Shown here one piece after another: positions 1 to 7,246 of a stretch of 13,946 bases of DNA (the first letter of the stretch is position 1; each line of letters starts with the position of its first letter). The notes beneath the pieces are model-generated. The model was not told the origin of the DNA, ran no database searches, and saw only the letters and a list, made by a program, of their open reading frames with translations. Both the position numbers and the translations under genes were made by a program. This stretch comes from Campylobacteraceae bacterium (GTDB taxonomy: Bacteria; Campylobacterota; Campylobacteria; Campylobacterales; Sulfurospirillaceae): NCBI GenBank assembly GCA_027055635.1, contig JALUMZ010000061.1, forward strand, positions 1 to 13,946, read 5' to 3'.

Positions 1-3
1 AGA

Positions 4-1068
4 TTATTGTGCAGCTTTTATTTTGTCTAGTGCTTTTGCTTCTATAGCAGCAAATCCTGATGGAAGAGCATCATACCATTTGATATTATCTATATCTTTT
101 TGTGAGTATGATCTCTTAAAATCAGTTTTAATTTTATCATTAAAATATTTTGGAGCATCTTTAGAAACAGTCATATAGCTACTTTGATTTGTAACATATG
201 CAGCATTCTTAGGTTGTAAAATAAAGTTTATCCACTTATAAGCAGCTTCAATATTTTTAGACTTTGCCGGAATTGCAAAAGTATCTATCCAACCAAGTGC
301 TCCACTTTTTGGACAAATAAAGTCAATATTTGGATTTTGGTCATGAACTTGCCAACCTATAGCATCCCAACCAGACTCAACCCAAACATCTCCACTTTTA
401 ACAACAGCTTTTTGTGTATCTCCACTTGTCCAGTAAGTTTTTACATATTTTTTAGATTCAATAAGTTTTTTTGTAACTTTATCTATAAGTTTTTTATAAG
501 CTGCCTTATCACTATATAGTGCAAAAGGATTATAACCCATACCGAAAGCCGCACCTATAAGGATAGGTCTTTTTAATCTATATGAAATCTTACCTGCATA
601 TTTTGGATTCCAAAGATCAGACCAGTCATTGGCTCCTGGAGCTAATTTTTTATTCACAATCATCCCTGTAGTTCCATAGATAAACGGAACAGAATAGACT
701 TTGCCATCGATTCCACTGATTTTTTTAGAGGCTTTAACCATAGCTGCTGTAATTTGGTCTGTATTTACTTTGCTATAATCAATCGCATGGTAAATATGAA
801 ATTTTTTCTGTACAAAACTGATTCTATCTACACTTGGCTGTGCCAAATCAAATCCACCACCTCTTGTAGCTCTAAGCTTTGCAATCATCTCTTCATTATT
901 GCTGTAGGTTACTTTTACCTTTATGCCCGTCTCTTTTTCAAACTTTTTAACAAGTGCTTTCGGAGCATATCCTTTCCATGTTATTAGTCTAAGCGTTCCA
1001 TTACCCGCATATAGACTTCCCGCCAATAGTGTTGCTATTGCAACAGATGATATAGCCAATCTTTTCAT
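4..1068 (-). CDS. PotD-like periplasmic solute-binding protein of an ABC transporter
   Basis: 354 residues, complete, with a TAA stop at 4-6. The chosen start is the ATG at 1066-1068: it has an AGGAG site (1074-1078) five bases upstream and opens directly into a signal peptide (basic MKR, hydrophobic 4-19, likely cleavage after SLYA, residue 21). A longer reading to 1125 begins with TTG and would bury that signal peptide. The mature protein resembles the spermidine/putrescine-binding PotD/PotF family: LRLITWKGYAP near residues 26-36, GFDLAQPS at 72-79, VPFIYGTTGMIVNK at 127-140, and GWIDTFAIP at 259-267. The family delivers polyamines or similar small cations to an inner-membrane permease; the actual ligand cannot be read from sequence. 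It lies 86 nt after glpD on the same strand. Its ATPase and permease partners are not in this window and could lie beyond position 1. It could belong to the glycerol operon or start its own unit. Confidence 0.85.
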   Translation of the reverse strand: MKRLAISSVAIATLLAGSLYAGNGTLRLITWKGYAPKALVKKFEKETGIKVKVTYSNNEEMIAKLRATRGGGFDLAQPSVDRISFVQKKFHIYHAIDYSKVNTDQITAAMVKASKKISGIDGKVYSVPFIYGTTGMIVNKKLAPGANDWSDLWNPKYAGKISYRLKRPILIGAAFGMGYNPFALYSDKAAYKKLIDKVTKKLIESKKYVKTYWTSGDTQKAVVKSGDVWVESGWDAIGWQVHDQNPNIDFICPKSGALGWIDTFAIPAKSKNIEAAYKWINFILQPKNAAYVTNQSSYMTVSKDAPKYFNDKIKTDFKRSYSQKDIDNIKWYDALPSGFAAIEAKALDKIKAAQ

Positions 1069-1112
1069 ACTTTCTCCTAGTAAAATTTTTGAGTTTTTAA
1101 CCCATAGGTGGA

Positions 1113-1127
1113 AATTGTACAACAATT
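1113..1127. promoter_or_regulatory. small dyad and possible -10 upstream of the PotD-like gene
   Basis: In the 86-nt gap between glpD and the binding-protein gene there is a perfect 6-bp inverted repeat, AATTGT-aca-ACAATT. Read on the minus strand the same stretch contains TGTTGTACAAT, which could act as an extended -10 element. AT-rich DNA produces such dyads easily, so this is weak evidence that the binding protein has its own promoter. Confidence 0.2.
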
Positions 1128-1154
1128 AAATAACAAAATGGCTACATAATTGTC

Positions 1155-2735
1155 TTAAATCCCCTCGTTTAAGAGTTTCGATGCCTCCTCTAATTTAGAA
1201 TTAGATGTTTCATCGCTCCAACCAAATGACTCTTGTAAGATAGATACAACCTTGTCCAAAGACTCCCTTGCTGTATTCAAATCTATAAGTCCTAAGCCTA
1301 TACGGCGAACTAAAAAGTCAAGCGGACCTTTTATGAACTCATACTCTATACAATAGTATATCTCAGCTACCAAGACTGGATAATCTTCATGAATTCTATC
1401 ACTTCCATACTTTTTAATAAAATCCATAACAACTACTGCTTGAGACCCATAAGTTCTGATCAAATGTTCACTTGCCTCAAAATCTAACCCTAGATTACCT
1501 AATTTTTCTTTAAAGATTTCTATATTTCCTCTATTTCCAAACAATTTGTAATGTTTTGTGCAACAAGTGTGTATATTCTTCCTGCTGCTAAGCTTGCAAA
1601 TTACATCTACCACATCTTCTGCCATCTTTCTGTATGATGTCCATTTTCCTCCTGCTATACTTATTAAGTTTGATTTTGATTTCTCTATATAGTGTTCTCT
1701 TACAAGTTCTTTTGTATCATCAGTATGCTTAAGAGCAACCAAAGGTCTTAAGCCGCACCAAGAGGAGAGTATATCACTTTTTTTAATATCAATACTAAAA
1801 TACTTTCGCATATGCCTCAAGAGATACTCTATATCTTTTTCATCTACTCTAGGATGATCTTGTGCCTTAGACTCTTCATCTGTTGTGCCCACCAAACACT
1901 TATCCATCCATGGAAGCATAAAAAGAACTCTTCCATCTTCAGTTTTTGGAATCATTAAGCCTTCACTGTTTGGCAGAAATTTTTTATCTAGGACTATGTG
2001 GATACCAGAACTTGCCTCAACTATATCTTGTACATTTTTGTCATCCAACCTCCTGATAGTATCACAAAATACCCCTGTTGCATTTATGACAAAATCTGTA
2101 TCTACGCTGTATGTTTCACCATTTATCTTGTCTTTTATTTTGACACCTGAAATCTTTTCATTTTTATATTCAAAATCTATAACTTCACTATAATTTCGTA
2201 CAACACAACCCTTTTCCTGTGCGCTCTGAAGTAGTGCTATCGCTGTTCTAGCATCATTGAAAGCACCATCAAAATACCTCACACCGCCTTTTAGACCATC
2301 TTTTTTGACAGAGGGAAAAATTTTCATAATTTCATTTTTTCCAACAATCTGACTTCTTCCAAGTCTTCTCTTGCCTGAAATCAAATCATACAGCACAAGC
2401 CCAACATATATATAAGGGATTTCATACCACTTATAAAGTGGTGTAACCAAGGTGGTAGAGTGTGCTAGAAAAGGTGCATTTTTTAAGAGTCTGTATCTCT
2501 CTTTAAGACCCTCTTTTACTAAATCAAATTGACTCTTATCTAGTTTTTTAACTGCAGCTTCGAGATATCTAACACCGCCGTGTACAAGCTTTGTGCTTCT
2601 ACTACTTGTACCCTCAGCAAAATCATTTTTCTCTACAAGCAGGCATCTAAAACCCCTAAGAGTTGCATCCAACGCAGCTCCAGCCCCTGTAGCACCGCCA
2701 CCAATGATAATCAGATCAAATTTTTTATTATTCAT
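1155..2735 (-). CDS. glpD: FAD-dependent glycerol-3-phosphate dehydrogenase
   Basis: 526 residues. It oxidises sn-glycerol-3-phosphate to dihydroxyacetone phosphate at the inner face of the cytoplasmic membrane and passes electrons to quinone. The N-terminus has the FAD Rossmann motif GGGATGAG (residues 12-19), with the acidic end of the second strand at E35. It is followed by the family signature TSSRSTKLVHGGVRYLE (43-59). Further family blocks are GGVRYFDGAFNDART (150-164), SSWCGLRPL (324-332) and SIAGGKWTSYRKMAEDV (359-375), then a helical C-terminal domain. Length fits the roughly 500-residue dehydrogenases rather than longer H2O2-forming glycerophosphate oxidases (GlpO). The ATG has an AGGA about ten bases upstream, and its first 8 nt overlap the end of the thioesterase gene, implying translational coupling. 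It completes the pathway begun by glpK upstream. Confidence 0.96.
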   Translation of the reverse strand: MNNKKFDLIIIGGGATGAGAALDATLRGFRCLLVEKNDFAEGTSSRSTKLVHGGVRYLEAAVKKLDKSQFDLVKEGLKERYRLLKNAPFLAHSTTLVTPLYKWYEIPYIYVGLVLYDLISGKRRLGRSQIVGKNEIMKIFPSVKKDGLKGGVRYFDGAFNDARTAIALLQSAQEKGCVVRNYSEVIDFEYKNEKISGVKIKDKINGETYSVDTDFVINATGVFCDTIRRLDDKNVQDIVEASSGIHIVLDKKFLPNSEGLMIPKTEDGRVLFMLPWMDKCLVGTTDEESKAQDHPRVDEKDIEYLLRHMRKYFSIDIKKSDILSSWCGLRPLVALKHTDDTKELVREHYIEKSKSNLISIAGGKWTSYRKMAEDVVDVICKLSSRKNIHTCCTKHYKLFGNRGNIEIFKEKLGNLGLDFEASEHLIRTYGSQAVVVMDFIKKYGSDRIHEDYPVLVAEIYYCIEYEFIKGPLDFLVRRIGLGLIDLNTARESLDKVVSILQESFGWSDETSNSKLEEASKLLNEGI

Positions 2736-3147
2736 TATTTTTTATTCCTAGTGCATTTAAATAATTTATACTACAATCTATGGCTCTCTTTTTGCCATCA
2801 TTACCCACTGAAACATAGGTGATATCTGCACTTGTTACATGTACACATCTCCTTGTTCCCTCATATAGTCTCTGGGCATTCACTTCTACAGAAACTTTTA
2901 TAGAGGTAGCTCCGACTCTTATAATTTTGGCATAAAAACTAACCACATCTCCAACATATATAGGTTCACGAAACTCTAAAGAGTTTACTTTAACAGTCAC
3001 TACATTTTGTATAGGTAAATCCATAGTGGCCAAGGCTCCGGCTATATCTATATTTGACATTATCCAGCCACCAAAGATATTTCCGGAAGGATTCGTATCT
3101 TTTGGCATAGCTACTATCTTAATACGCGGTTCACCCATGTCTTTCAT
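2728..3147 (-). CDS. YciA-type hotdog-fold acyl-CoA thioesterase
   Basis: 139 residues from the preferred start. It hydrolyses acyl-CoA to free acid plus CoA in the cytoplasm; chain preference is not readable here. The hotdog signature TNPSGNIFGGWIMSNIDIAG (residues 18-37) matches YciA-like enzymes, with D34 at the usual catalytic acidic position. VVTVKVNSLEFREPIYVGD (49-67) is the typical following block. An ATG at 3166-3168 would add seven residues, but the ATG at 3145-3147 has an AGAGGA site (3155-3160) seven bases upstream and matches the usual family N-terminus, so I chose it. The stop lies 8 nt inside glpD. Placement between glpK and glpD is unusual for glycerol operons; a link to recycling acyl-CoA from lipid made on glycerol-3-phosphate is only a guess. 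Confidence 0.87.
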   Translation of the reverse strand: MKDMGEPRIKIVAMPKDTNPSGNIFGGWIMSNIDIAGALATMDLPIQNVVTVKVNSLEFREPIYVGDVVSFYAKIIRVGATSIKVSVEVNAQRLYEGTRRCVHVTSADITYVSVGNDGKKRAIDCSINYLNALGIKNNE

Positions 3148-3162
3148 TTTATTGTCCTCTTT

Positions 3163-3215
3163 GCCCATAAATGATATTTTACAATTTTGTGCCCTTTAAA
3201 TAAAAATTTATGGGC
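3163..3215 (-). other. inverted repeat beside the thioesterase ribosome-binding site
   Basis: A perfect 10-bp inverted repeat, GCCCATAAAT (3163-3172) and ATTTATGGGC (3206-3215), encloses 33 nt. In the leftward transcript it would form a stem ending three bases before the AGAGGA ribosome-binding site (3155-3160), and it contains the rejected upstream ATG. There is no T-run after it, so an intrinsic terminator is unlikely. An mRNA-stability or translation-modulating stem is possible. Confidence 0.45.
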
Positions 3216-3353
3216 AGATTCCTCGCTACTGAAGCTACGGCTAAAGCCGAGAAATTACTATTTTATTGTCCCCTGTTTACAGAAGTGAATTCCGCAAAAA
3301 TTCCTCGCACTATTGCACGAGTTGAAGCTCTGTATTATCTTCACTTATTGTCC
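3216..3353 (-). repeat. partly duplicated structured intergenic element
   Basis: Two related segments begin with ATTCCTCGC (from 3218 and from 3300), continue with TGAAGCT, and end with TTATTGTCC (3263-3271 and 3345-3353). A third TTATTGTCC lies at 3149-3157, where its complement is the thioesterase ribosome-binding site and spacer. In the minus-strand transcript copy one pairs CGGC/GCCG (3238-3241 with 3246-3249) inside an 8-bp stem closed by AUUUCUCG and CGAGGAAU. Copy two forms a 7-bp hairpin at 3304-3321 enclosed by a 7-bp stem (3283-3289 with 3340-3346). Several pairs are G-U wobbles that would be mismatches on the plus strand, favouring a role as leftward RNA. I recognise no named RNA family. 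Confidence 0.45.
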
Positions 3354-3386
3354 ATTTTATTTGGGCGATAATGTACTGCTTGGCTA

Positions 3387-3629
3387 TTAATTTACTACAT
3401 CTAGTAGTTTGAAATAGACCATAAAAAATTCACAAAAAATTCTCCAGCATAACTCACATATTAAAAATGCTACTAGCATATAAAATTTTAGTTTTGGGCT
3501 GTCTAATTTAATATTATATTTTTTAGCGAAGAATAGTACCACAAACGGTATTATAACTGCCCCAAAAAAGTATATAAAACCTATCACATAAGGAGTTATT
3601 AAAAAATCAAACTTGAAGAAACTTATCAT
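3387..3629 (-). CDS. small two-helix membrane protein translated with glpK
   Basis: 80 residues. Its ATG (3627-3629) follows the glpK stop codon with no intervening base, and AAAGGG lies about ten bases upstream inside the glpK 3' end, so translation is probably coupled to glpK. Two hydrophobic stretches (about residues 11-34 and 49-73) are separated by a short basic loop (KKYNIKLDSPKLK), predicting a two-pass inner-membrane protein. The second helix carries ELCWRIFCEFF, a motif I associate from memory with short uncharacterised Campylobacterota membrane proteins; I cannot verify that here. No catalytic motif or signal peptide is seen. Position next to a soluble kinase would fit a membrane-anchoring or modulatory role, but function is unknown. 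It is too short and too unlike MIP channels to be a glycerol facilitator. Confidence 0.75.
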   Translation of the reverse strand: MISFFKFDFLITPYVIGFIYFFGAVIIPFVVLFFAKKYNIKLDSPKLKFYMLVAFLICELCWRIFCEFFMVYFKLLDVVN

Positions 3630-5135
3630 TTACACCCTTTTTGAAAGGGTTCTGCTTACTGCATCCTTCCAACCATCATATAGTTTTTCTCTTATAACAC
3701 TGTCCATACTTGGCTCAAATCTTTTTTCAAGTATCCAGTTTTTTGCAAAATTTTCTTTTGACGGGTAAAAACCTTTATACATCCCTGCCAACCAAGCTGC
3801 TCCAAGAGCTGTTGTTTCCAAAATCTTTGGTCTATCCACTTTGGCATTCAATATATCGGATAGAAACTGTATGGTCCAATCAGATGCAGACATTCCACCG
3901 TCAACTCTCAGTATAGCCTGTTTTTCCGCTAAGTCGCTATTGGTTGATAGATCAGCATACATGGCTTCCAATAAATCCTTTGTCTGAAAACCTACACTTT
4001 GCAAAGCAGCCTTTGAAAACTCTTTTGGTCCGGAATTTCTAGTCAGTCCAAAAATTGCTCCTCTACACTTTGCATCCCAATAAGGTGCCCCCATACCTGT
4101 AAATGCCGGCACTATGTATAGTTGTTGCTCCTTATCTGCATGAATAGCCAAATCTTGTGTTTGACTTGCTTTTTCGATGATGCCCAGTCCATCTCTGAGC
4201 CATTGTACTACAGCACCCGCGATAAAAATCGAACCTTCTAGTGCATATGTTATTTCTCCATTTAACTTATAAGCTACTGTTGTGAGCAGTTTATTATTTG
4301 ATAAAACCATATTTGAGCCGATATTTAAAAGTGCAAAACAACCTGTTCCATATGTAGATTTTATCATGCCCGGTTCAAAACAAGCCTGCCCTATTGTCGC
4401 AGACTGTTGGTCTCCGGCCACGCCACAAATCGGTAATTCTTGCCCAAATATATCTTTTTTTGTATGACCAAAGTCATCGGCACAATTTTTTACTTGTGGT
4501 AACATTGTCATTGGGATATTTAACAAAGAGCAAATTTCTTCATCCCATTTTCCTGTTTTGATATTATAAAGCATCGTTCTAGCTGCATTGGTTGCATCAG
4601 TAAAATGCTTCATGCCACCCGTTAATTTCCAAATCAAATATGAATCTACCGTTCCAAAAAGCAGTTGTCCATTATCAGCTTTTTCTCTAGCTCCTTCAAC
4701 ATTATCCAATATCCATCTAAGTTTCATACCTGAAAAATACGGATCAAGAAGGAGTCCTGTTTTTTCTCTGATTAAGTTTTCATATCCTTGTTTTTTAAAA
4801 GCATCACACTCTTTGGCTGTTCTTCTATCTTGCCAAACTATAGCATTATAAACCGGCTCTCCTGTCAATCTATCCCAGACAATTGTTGTCTCTCTTTGAT
4901 TGGTTATCCCAATTGATACGATATCTTCAGGATTAATTTTAGATTTTCTAATCACATCTCTACATGTAGAGATTACCGTATCATATATGTCAACAGGATT
5001 ATGTTCAACCCAGCCTGAATATGGAAAGTATTGTGGAAACTCTTTTTGTGATACTGTACTAACTTCTATGTTTTTATCAAATAATATAGCACGACTTGAA
5101 GTGGTGCCCTGATCTATCGCTAAAATATATCTCAT
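3630..5135 (-). CDS. glpK: glycerol kinase
   Basis: 501 residues, the usual family length (E. coli 502). It phosphorylates cytoplasmic glycerol with ATP to sn-glycerol-3-phosphate, trapping it in the cell. FGGY-kinase motifs are all present: DQGTTSSR (8-15), NQRETTIVWDR with glycerol contacts R81 and E82, VWQDRR with W101, Y133, and GDQQS with D242, then STYGTGCF, PAFTGMGAPYW and RVDGGMSASDW in the C-terminal ATPase lobe. The chosen ATG (5133-5135) has AGGG eight bases upstream (5144-5147). An ATG at 5157-5159 would add eight residues, but it sits inside a perfect 33-bp palindrome and has no ribosome-binding site. The C-terminal segment does not resemble the E. coli EIIA-Glc binding motif, so that form of PTS inducer exclusion is not expected. 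Confidence 0.97.
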   Translation of the reverse strand: MRYILAIDQGTTSSRAILFDKNIEVSTVSQKEFPQYFPYSGWVEHNPVDIYDTVISTCRDVIRKSKINPEDIVSIGITNQRETTIVWDRLTGEPVYNAIVWQDRRTAKECDAFKKQGYENLIREKTGLLLDPYFSGMKLRWILDNVEGAREKADNGQLLFGTVDSYLIWKLTGGMKHFTDATNAARTMLYNIKTGKWDEEICSLLNIPMTMLPQVKNCADDFGHTKKDIFGQELPICGVAGDQQSATIGQACFEPGMIKSTYGTGCFALLNIGSNMVLSNNKLLTTVAYKLNGEITYALEGSIFIAGAVVQWLRDGLGIIEKASQTQDLAIHADKEQQLYIVPAFTGMGAPYWDAKCRGAIFGLTRNSGPKEFSKAALQSVGFQTKDLLEAMYADLSTNSDLAEKQAILRVDGGMSASDWTIQFLSDILNAKVDRPKILETTALGAAWLAGMYKGFYPSKENFAKNWILEKRFEPSMDSVIREKLYDGWKDAVSRTLSKRV

Positions 5136-5155
5136 CTTTTGCACCCTATTTTTTT

Positions 5156-5188
5156 GCATATGAGAATGAAAATTTCATTCTCATATGC
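5156..5188 (-). other. perfect 33-bp palindrome between glpV and glpK
   Basis: The bases from GCATATGAG (5156-5164) to CTCATATGC (5180-5188) form an uninterrupted inverted repeat: 16 pairs around the single central base 5172. It starts 13 bases after the glpV stop and ends 20 bases before the glpK start. In the leftward transcript it is followed by A residues, not U, so it is not a normal intrinsic terminator for this operon. A likely role, by analogy with stem-loops after other binding-protein genes, is to protect the upstream glpV mRNA from 3' exonucleases and keep glpV above glpK in expression. It could also be a protein-binding dyad. Confidence 0.7.
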
Positions 5189-5201
5189 TTTAAATTATGG
5201 T

Positions 5202-6908
5202 CTATTTAGACCAAGACTTTATCAATTCGTCATAAGGAATTGTTACTGGTTTTGGTTTTTCATTAGCAAGTTTTGGCTTAGGAGCACCTGGTTGTGCCAA
5301 CCAGTATGCCGCACCCTTGGCTTTGCCAATTCTTGGGCCAATATCACCTTGAACACCTGATCTTTGTATCCTCTTCATAACTTTTTCTTGAGCTTTACAC
5401 AATGAATCCAAAGCTTGTTGCGGAGTTTTGGCACCACTTGATGCATCTCCTATATTTTGCCACCATAGTGGAGCTAGTTTTGGATAATCAGGAACATTTA
5501 CACCTGTTGGTGTCCATGCAACTCTTGCAGGAGAGCGATAAAACTCTATCAAACCACCCAATTTTGGAGCTCTTTTTGTAAAAGATTTATCAAAAATTGT
5601 TGATTTTCTTATGAAAGTCAATCCTACCTGAGATTTCTTGACATCCACTGTTTTTGAAGTTACAAACTGGGCATATAACCAAGCTGCCTGTGCTCTTTTG
5701 ACTGGAGTTGATTTTAATATTGTCCAAGATCCGCAATCTTGATATCCGACTTTCATGCCTTTTTTCCAATACGCGCCATGAGGTGATGGAGCCATTCTCC
5801 ATTTTGGAGTTCCATCTGCATTTACAACAGGCAGTCCTTTTTTGACCATATCAGCTGTAAAAGCTGTGTACCAAAACATTTGCTGTGCGATTTGACCTTG
5901 GGCAGGAACTGGACCAGCTTCTGAAAATACCATACCGGCAGCACTTGGTGGAGAGTATTTTTTCAACCACTCTATATATTTTTTGACTGCATATACAGCT
6001 GCCGGAGAGTTTGTAGCACCACCTCTTGCCATACATGAACCAACTGGTTGGAATTTTTTATTTACTCTAATTCCCCACTCATCAACCGGTAAACCATTTG
6101 GCTCACCCGGATCTCCCATACCAGCCATTGACATCCACGCATCTGTAAATCTCCATCCAAGAGAAGGATCTTTTTTTCCATAATCCATATTTCCATATAC
6201 TTTTTTACCATCAATTACTTTTCCGGTAAAAAATTTAGCGATATCTTCATATGCTGACCAGTTAACAGGAACACCTAATTCATAACCATACTCTTTTTTA
6301 AATTCTGCCTTAATTTTTGGATCGTTAAACCAATCGTACCTAAACCAGTACAGATTTGCGAACTGTTGATCAGGCAACTGATACACTTTACCGTCAGGTC
6401 CTGTGGTAAATGAAATACCAACAAAGTCCTTGATATCAAGATTTGGATTTGTGACTTTTTTACCATCGCCTTTCATCCAATCTGTAAGATTTCTTACCTC
6501 TTTATATCTCCAATGTGTACCTATAAGGTCAGAGTCATTTACATATGCATCATATATATTTCTTCCTGTTTGCATCTGAGTTTGAAGTTTTTCTATAACA
6601 TCTCCCTCACCTATATAGTCATGTATGACTTTGATTCCCGTAATATCATAAAATGCTTTTGTGAGCACTTTACTCTCATAGATATGTGTTGTAAGAGTTT
6701 CAGAAACAACTCTTATAGTCATACCTTTATAAGGCTTTGCAGCATTTTGAAACCACTCTAGTTCTTTTCTTTGCTGAGCCTTGGTTAAAGAAGACGGCTG
6801 GAACTCTCCAATCCACTTCCCAATCATGTCCGTTGCTCCAAAAGCTGCGGAACTCATACCCACCAGCATTGCAATAGCAAGCATGCCTGTTTTGGCTTTA
6901 AAATTCAT
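5202..6908 (-). CDS. glpV: periplasmic glycerol-binding protein of the ABC transporter
   Basis: 568 residues with a TAG stop at 5202-5204. The start is the second of two tandem ATGs (6906-6908), six bases after a strong AGGAGG (6915-6920); a TTG further out at 6935 has no such site. A signal peptide covers about residues 1-24 (MNFKAKTG, then a hydrophobic run ending SSAAFG). The long, Trp- and Tyr-rich protein with an internal YQLPDQQFANLYWFRYDWF block and a C-terminal GAAYWLAQPGAP stretch fits the large binding proteins of GlpSTPQUV-type glycerol transporters, which are clearly longer than usual sugar-binding proteins. Its position after glpU and before glpK matches that operon type. It captures glycerol in the periplasm and hands it to GlpP/GlpQ. 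Substrate is inferred from context and family. Confidence 0.9.
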   Translation of the reverse strand: MNFKAKTGMLAIAMLVGMSSAAFGATDMIGKWIGEFQPSSLTKAQQRKELEWFQNAAKPYKGMTIRVVSETLTTHIYESKVLTKAFYDITGIKVIHDYIGEGDVIEKLQTQMQTGRNIYDAYVNDSDLIGTHWRYKEVRNLTDWMKGDGKKVTNPNLDIKDFVGISFTTGPDGKVYQLPDQQFANLYWFRYDWFNDPKIKAEFKKEYGYELGVPVNWSAYEDIAKFFTGKVIDGKKVYGNMDYGKKDPSLGWRFTDAWMSMAGMGDPGEPNGLPVDEWGIRVNKKFQPVGSCMARGGATNSPAAVYAVKKYIEWLKKYSPPSAAGMVFSEAGPVPAQGQIAQQMFWYTAFTADMVKKGLPVVNADGTPKWRMAPSPHGAYWKKGMKVGYQDCGSWTILKSTPVKRAQAAWLYAQFVTSKTVDVKKSQVGLTFIRKSTIFDKSFTKRAPKLGGLIEFYRSPARVAWTPTGVNVPDYPKLAPLWWQNIGDASSGAKTPQQALDSLCKAQEKVMKRIQRSGVQGDIGPRIGKAKGAAYWLAQPGAPKPKLANEKPKPVTIPYDELIKSWSK

Positions 6909-6957
6909 CATAGACCTCCTTTTGTTTGTGTCCAATAATATAAAATAGAATTAAATC

Positions 6958-7236
6958 TTACACCCAGCGAAATACTGCTAAGGCATAAAAAAAACAGACT
7001 ACCAATCCACCATAAATTGGGGCTCCAAAAAATCCCAACCAAGCGATACAGATAAATGCTGAACCCAAAAGGCTGAGAAAGAGTCGATCCCCTCTCGTTG
7101 TTTCAATTCTCAAGATACCAACTCTTGGTGTCTCTGGCCTTTTTATGGCCCAAATTGTCATAATAACCAGTATGATAAATATGGATATAAAAAATGTTGC
7201 TGTCTCTTTTGTCCAAGCCATCCAAGATAAATTCAT
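6958..7236 (-). CDS. glpU: DUF2160 small membrane protein of the glycerol transporter operon
   Basis: 92 residues with three predicted membrane helices (about 13-31, 52-70, 73-90). Family hallmarks as I recall them for DUF2160 are the N-terminal MAWT (6-9) and the cytoplasmic-loop motif TTRGDRLF (46-53), followed by GSAFICIAWLG. In rhizobial glycerol ABC operons a protein of this type sits between glpQ and glpV, exactly as here, and has no settled biochemical role. An accessory subunit or assembly factor for the permease is plausible. The ATG has AGGAGG six bases upstream (7243-7248), and that site overlaps the glpQ stop codon, so translation is probably coupled. A 49-nt gap separates it from glpV. 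Confidence 0.88.
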   Translation of the reverse strand: MNLSWMAWTKETATFFISIFIILVIMTIWAIKRPETPRVGILRIETTRGDRLFLSLLGSAFICIAWLGFFGAPIYGGLVVCFFYALAVFRWV

Positions 7237-7246
7237 ATCATACCTC

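Noticed and set aside
1155..2735. Reading the G3P enzyme as an H2O2-forming glycerophosphate oxidase (GlpO), attractive because PerR and a peroxidase are nearby
   Set aside because: Length and motifs fit the dehydrogenase class; the longer oxidase form with its characteristic insert is not seen. The peroxide genes are a separate transcription unit.
3387..3629. 80-residue gene as a truncated glycerol facilitator (GlpF)
   Set aside because: It has two helices only, no NPA motifs, and a clean start and stop coupled to glpK rather than a broken frame.
5136..5159. Longer glpK start adding eight residues
   Set aside because: That ATG lies in the 33-bp palindrome and has no ribosome-binding site, while the downstream ATG has AGGG at good spacing.
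5156..5188. Palindrome as a Rho-independent terminator ending the transport genes
   Set aside because: In the direction of transcription it is followed by A residues, and glpK lies only 20 bases farther with its own ribosome-binding site.
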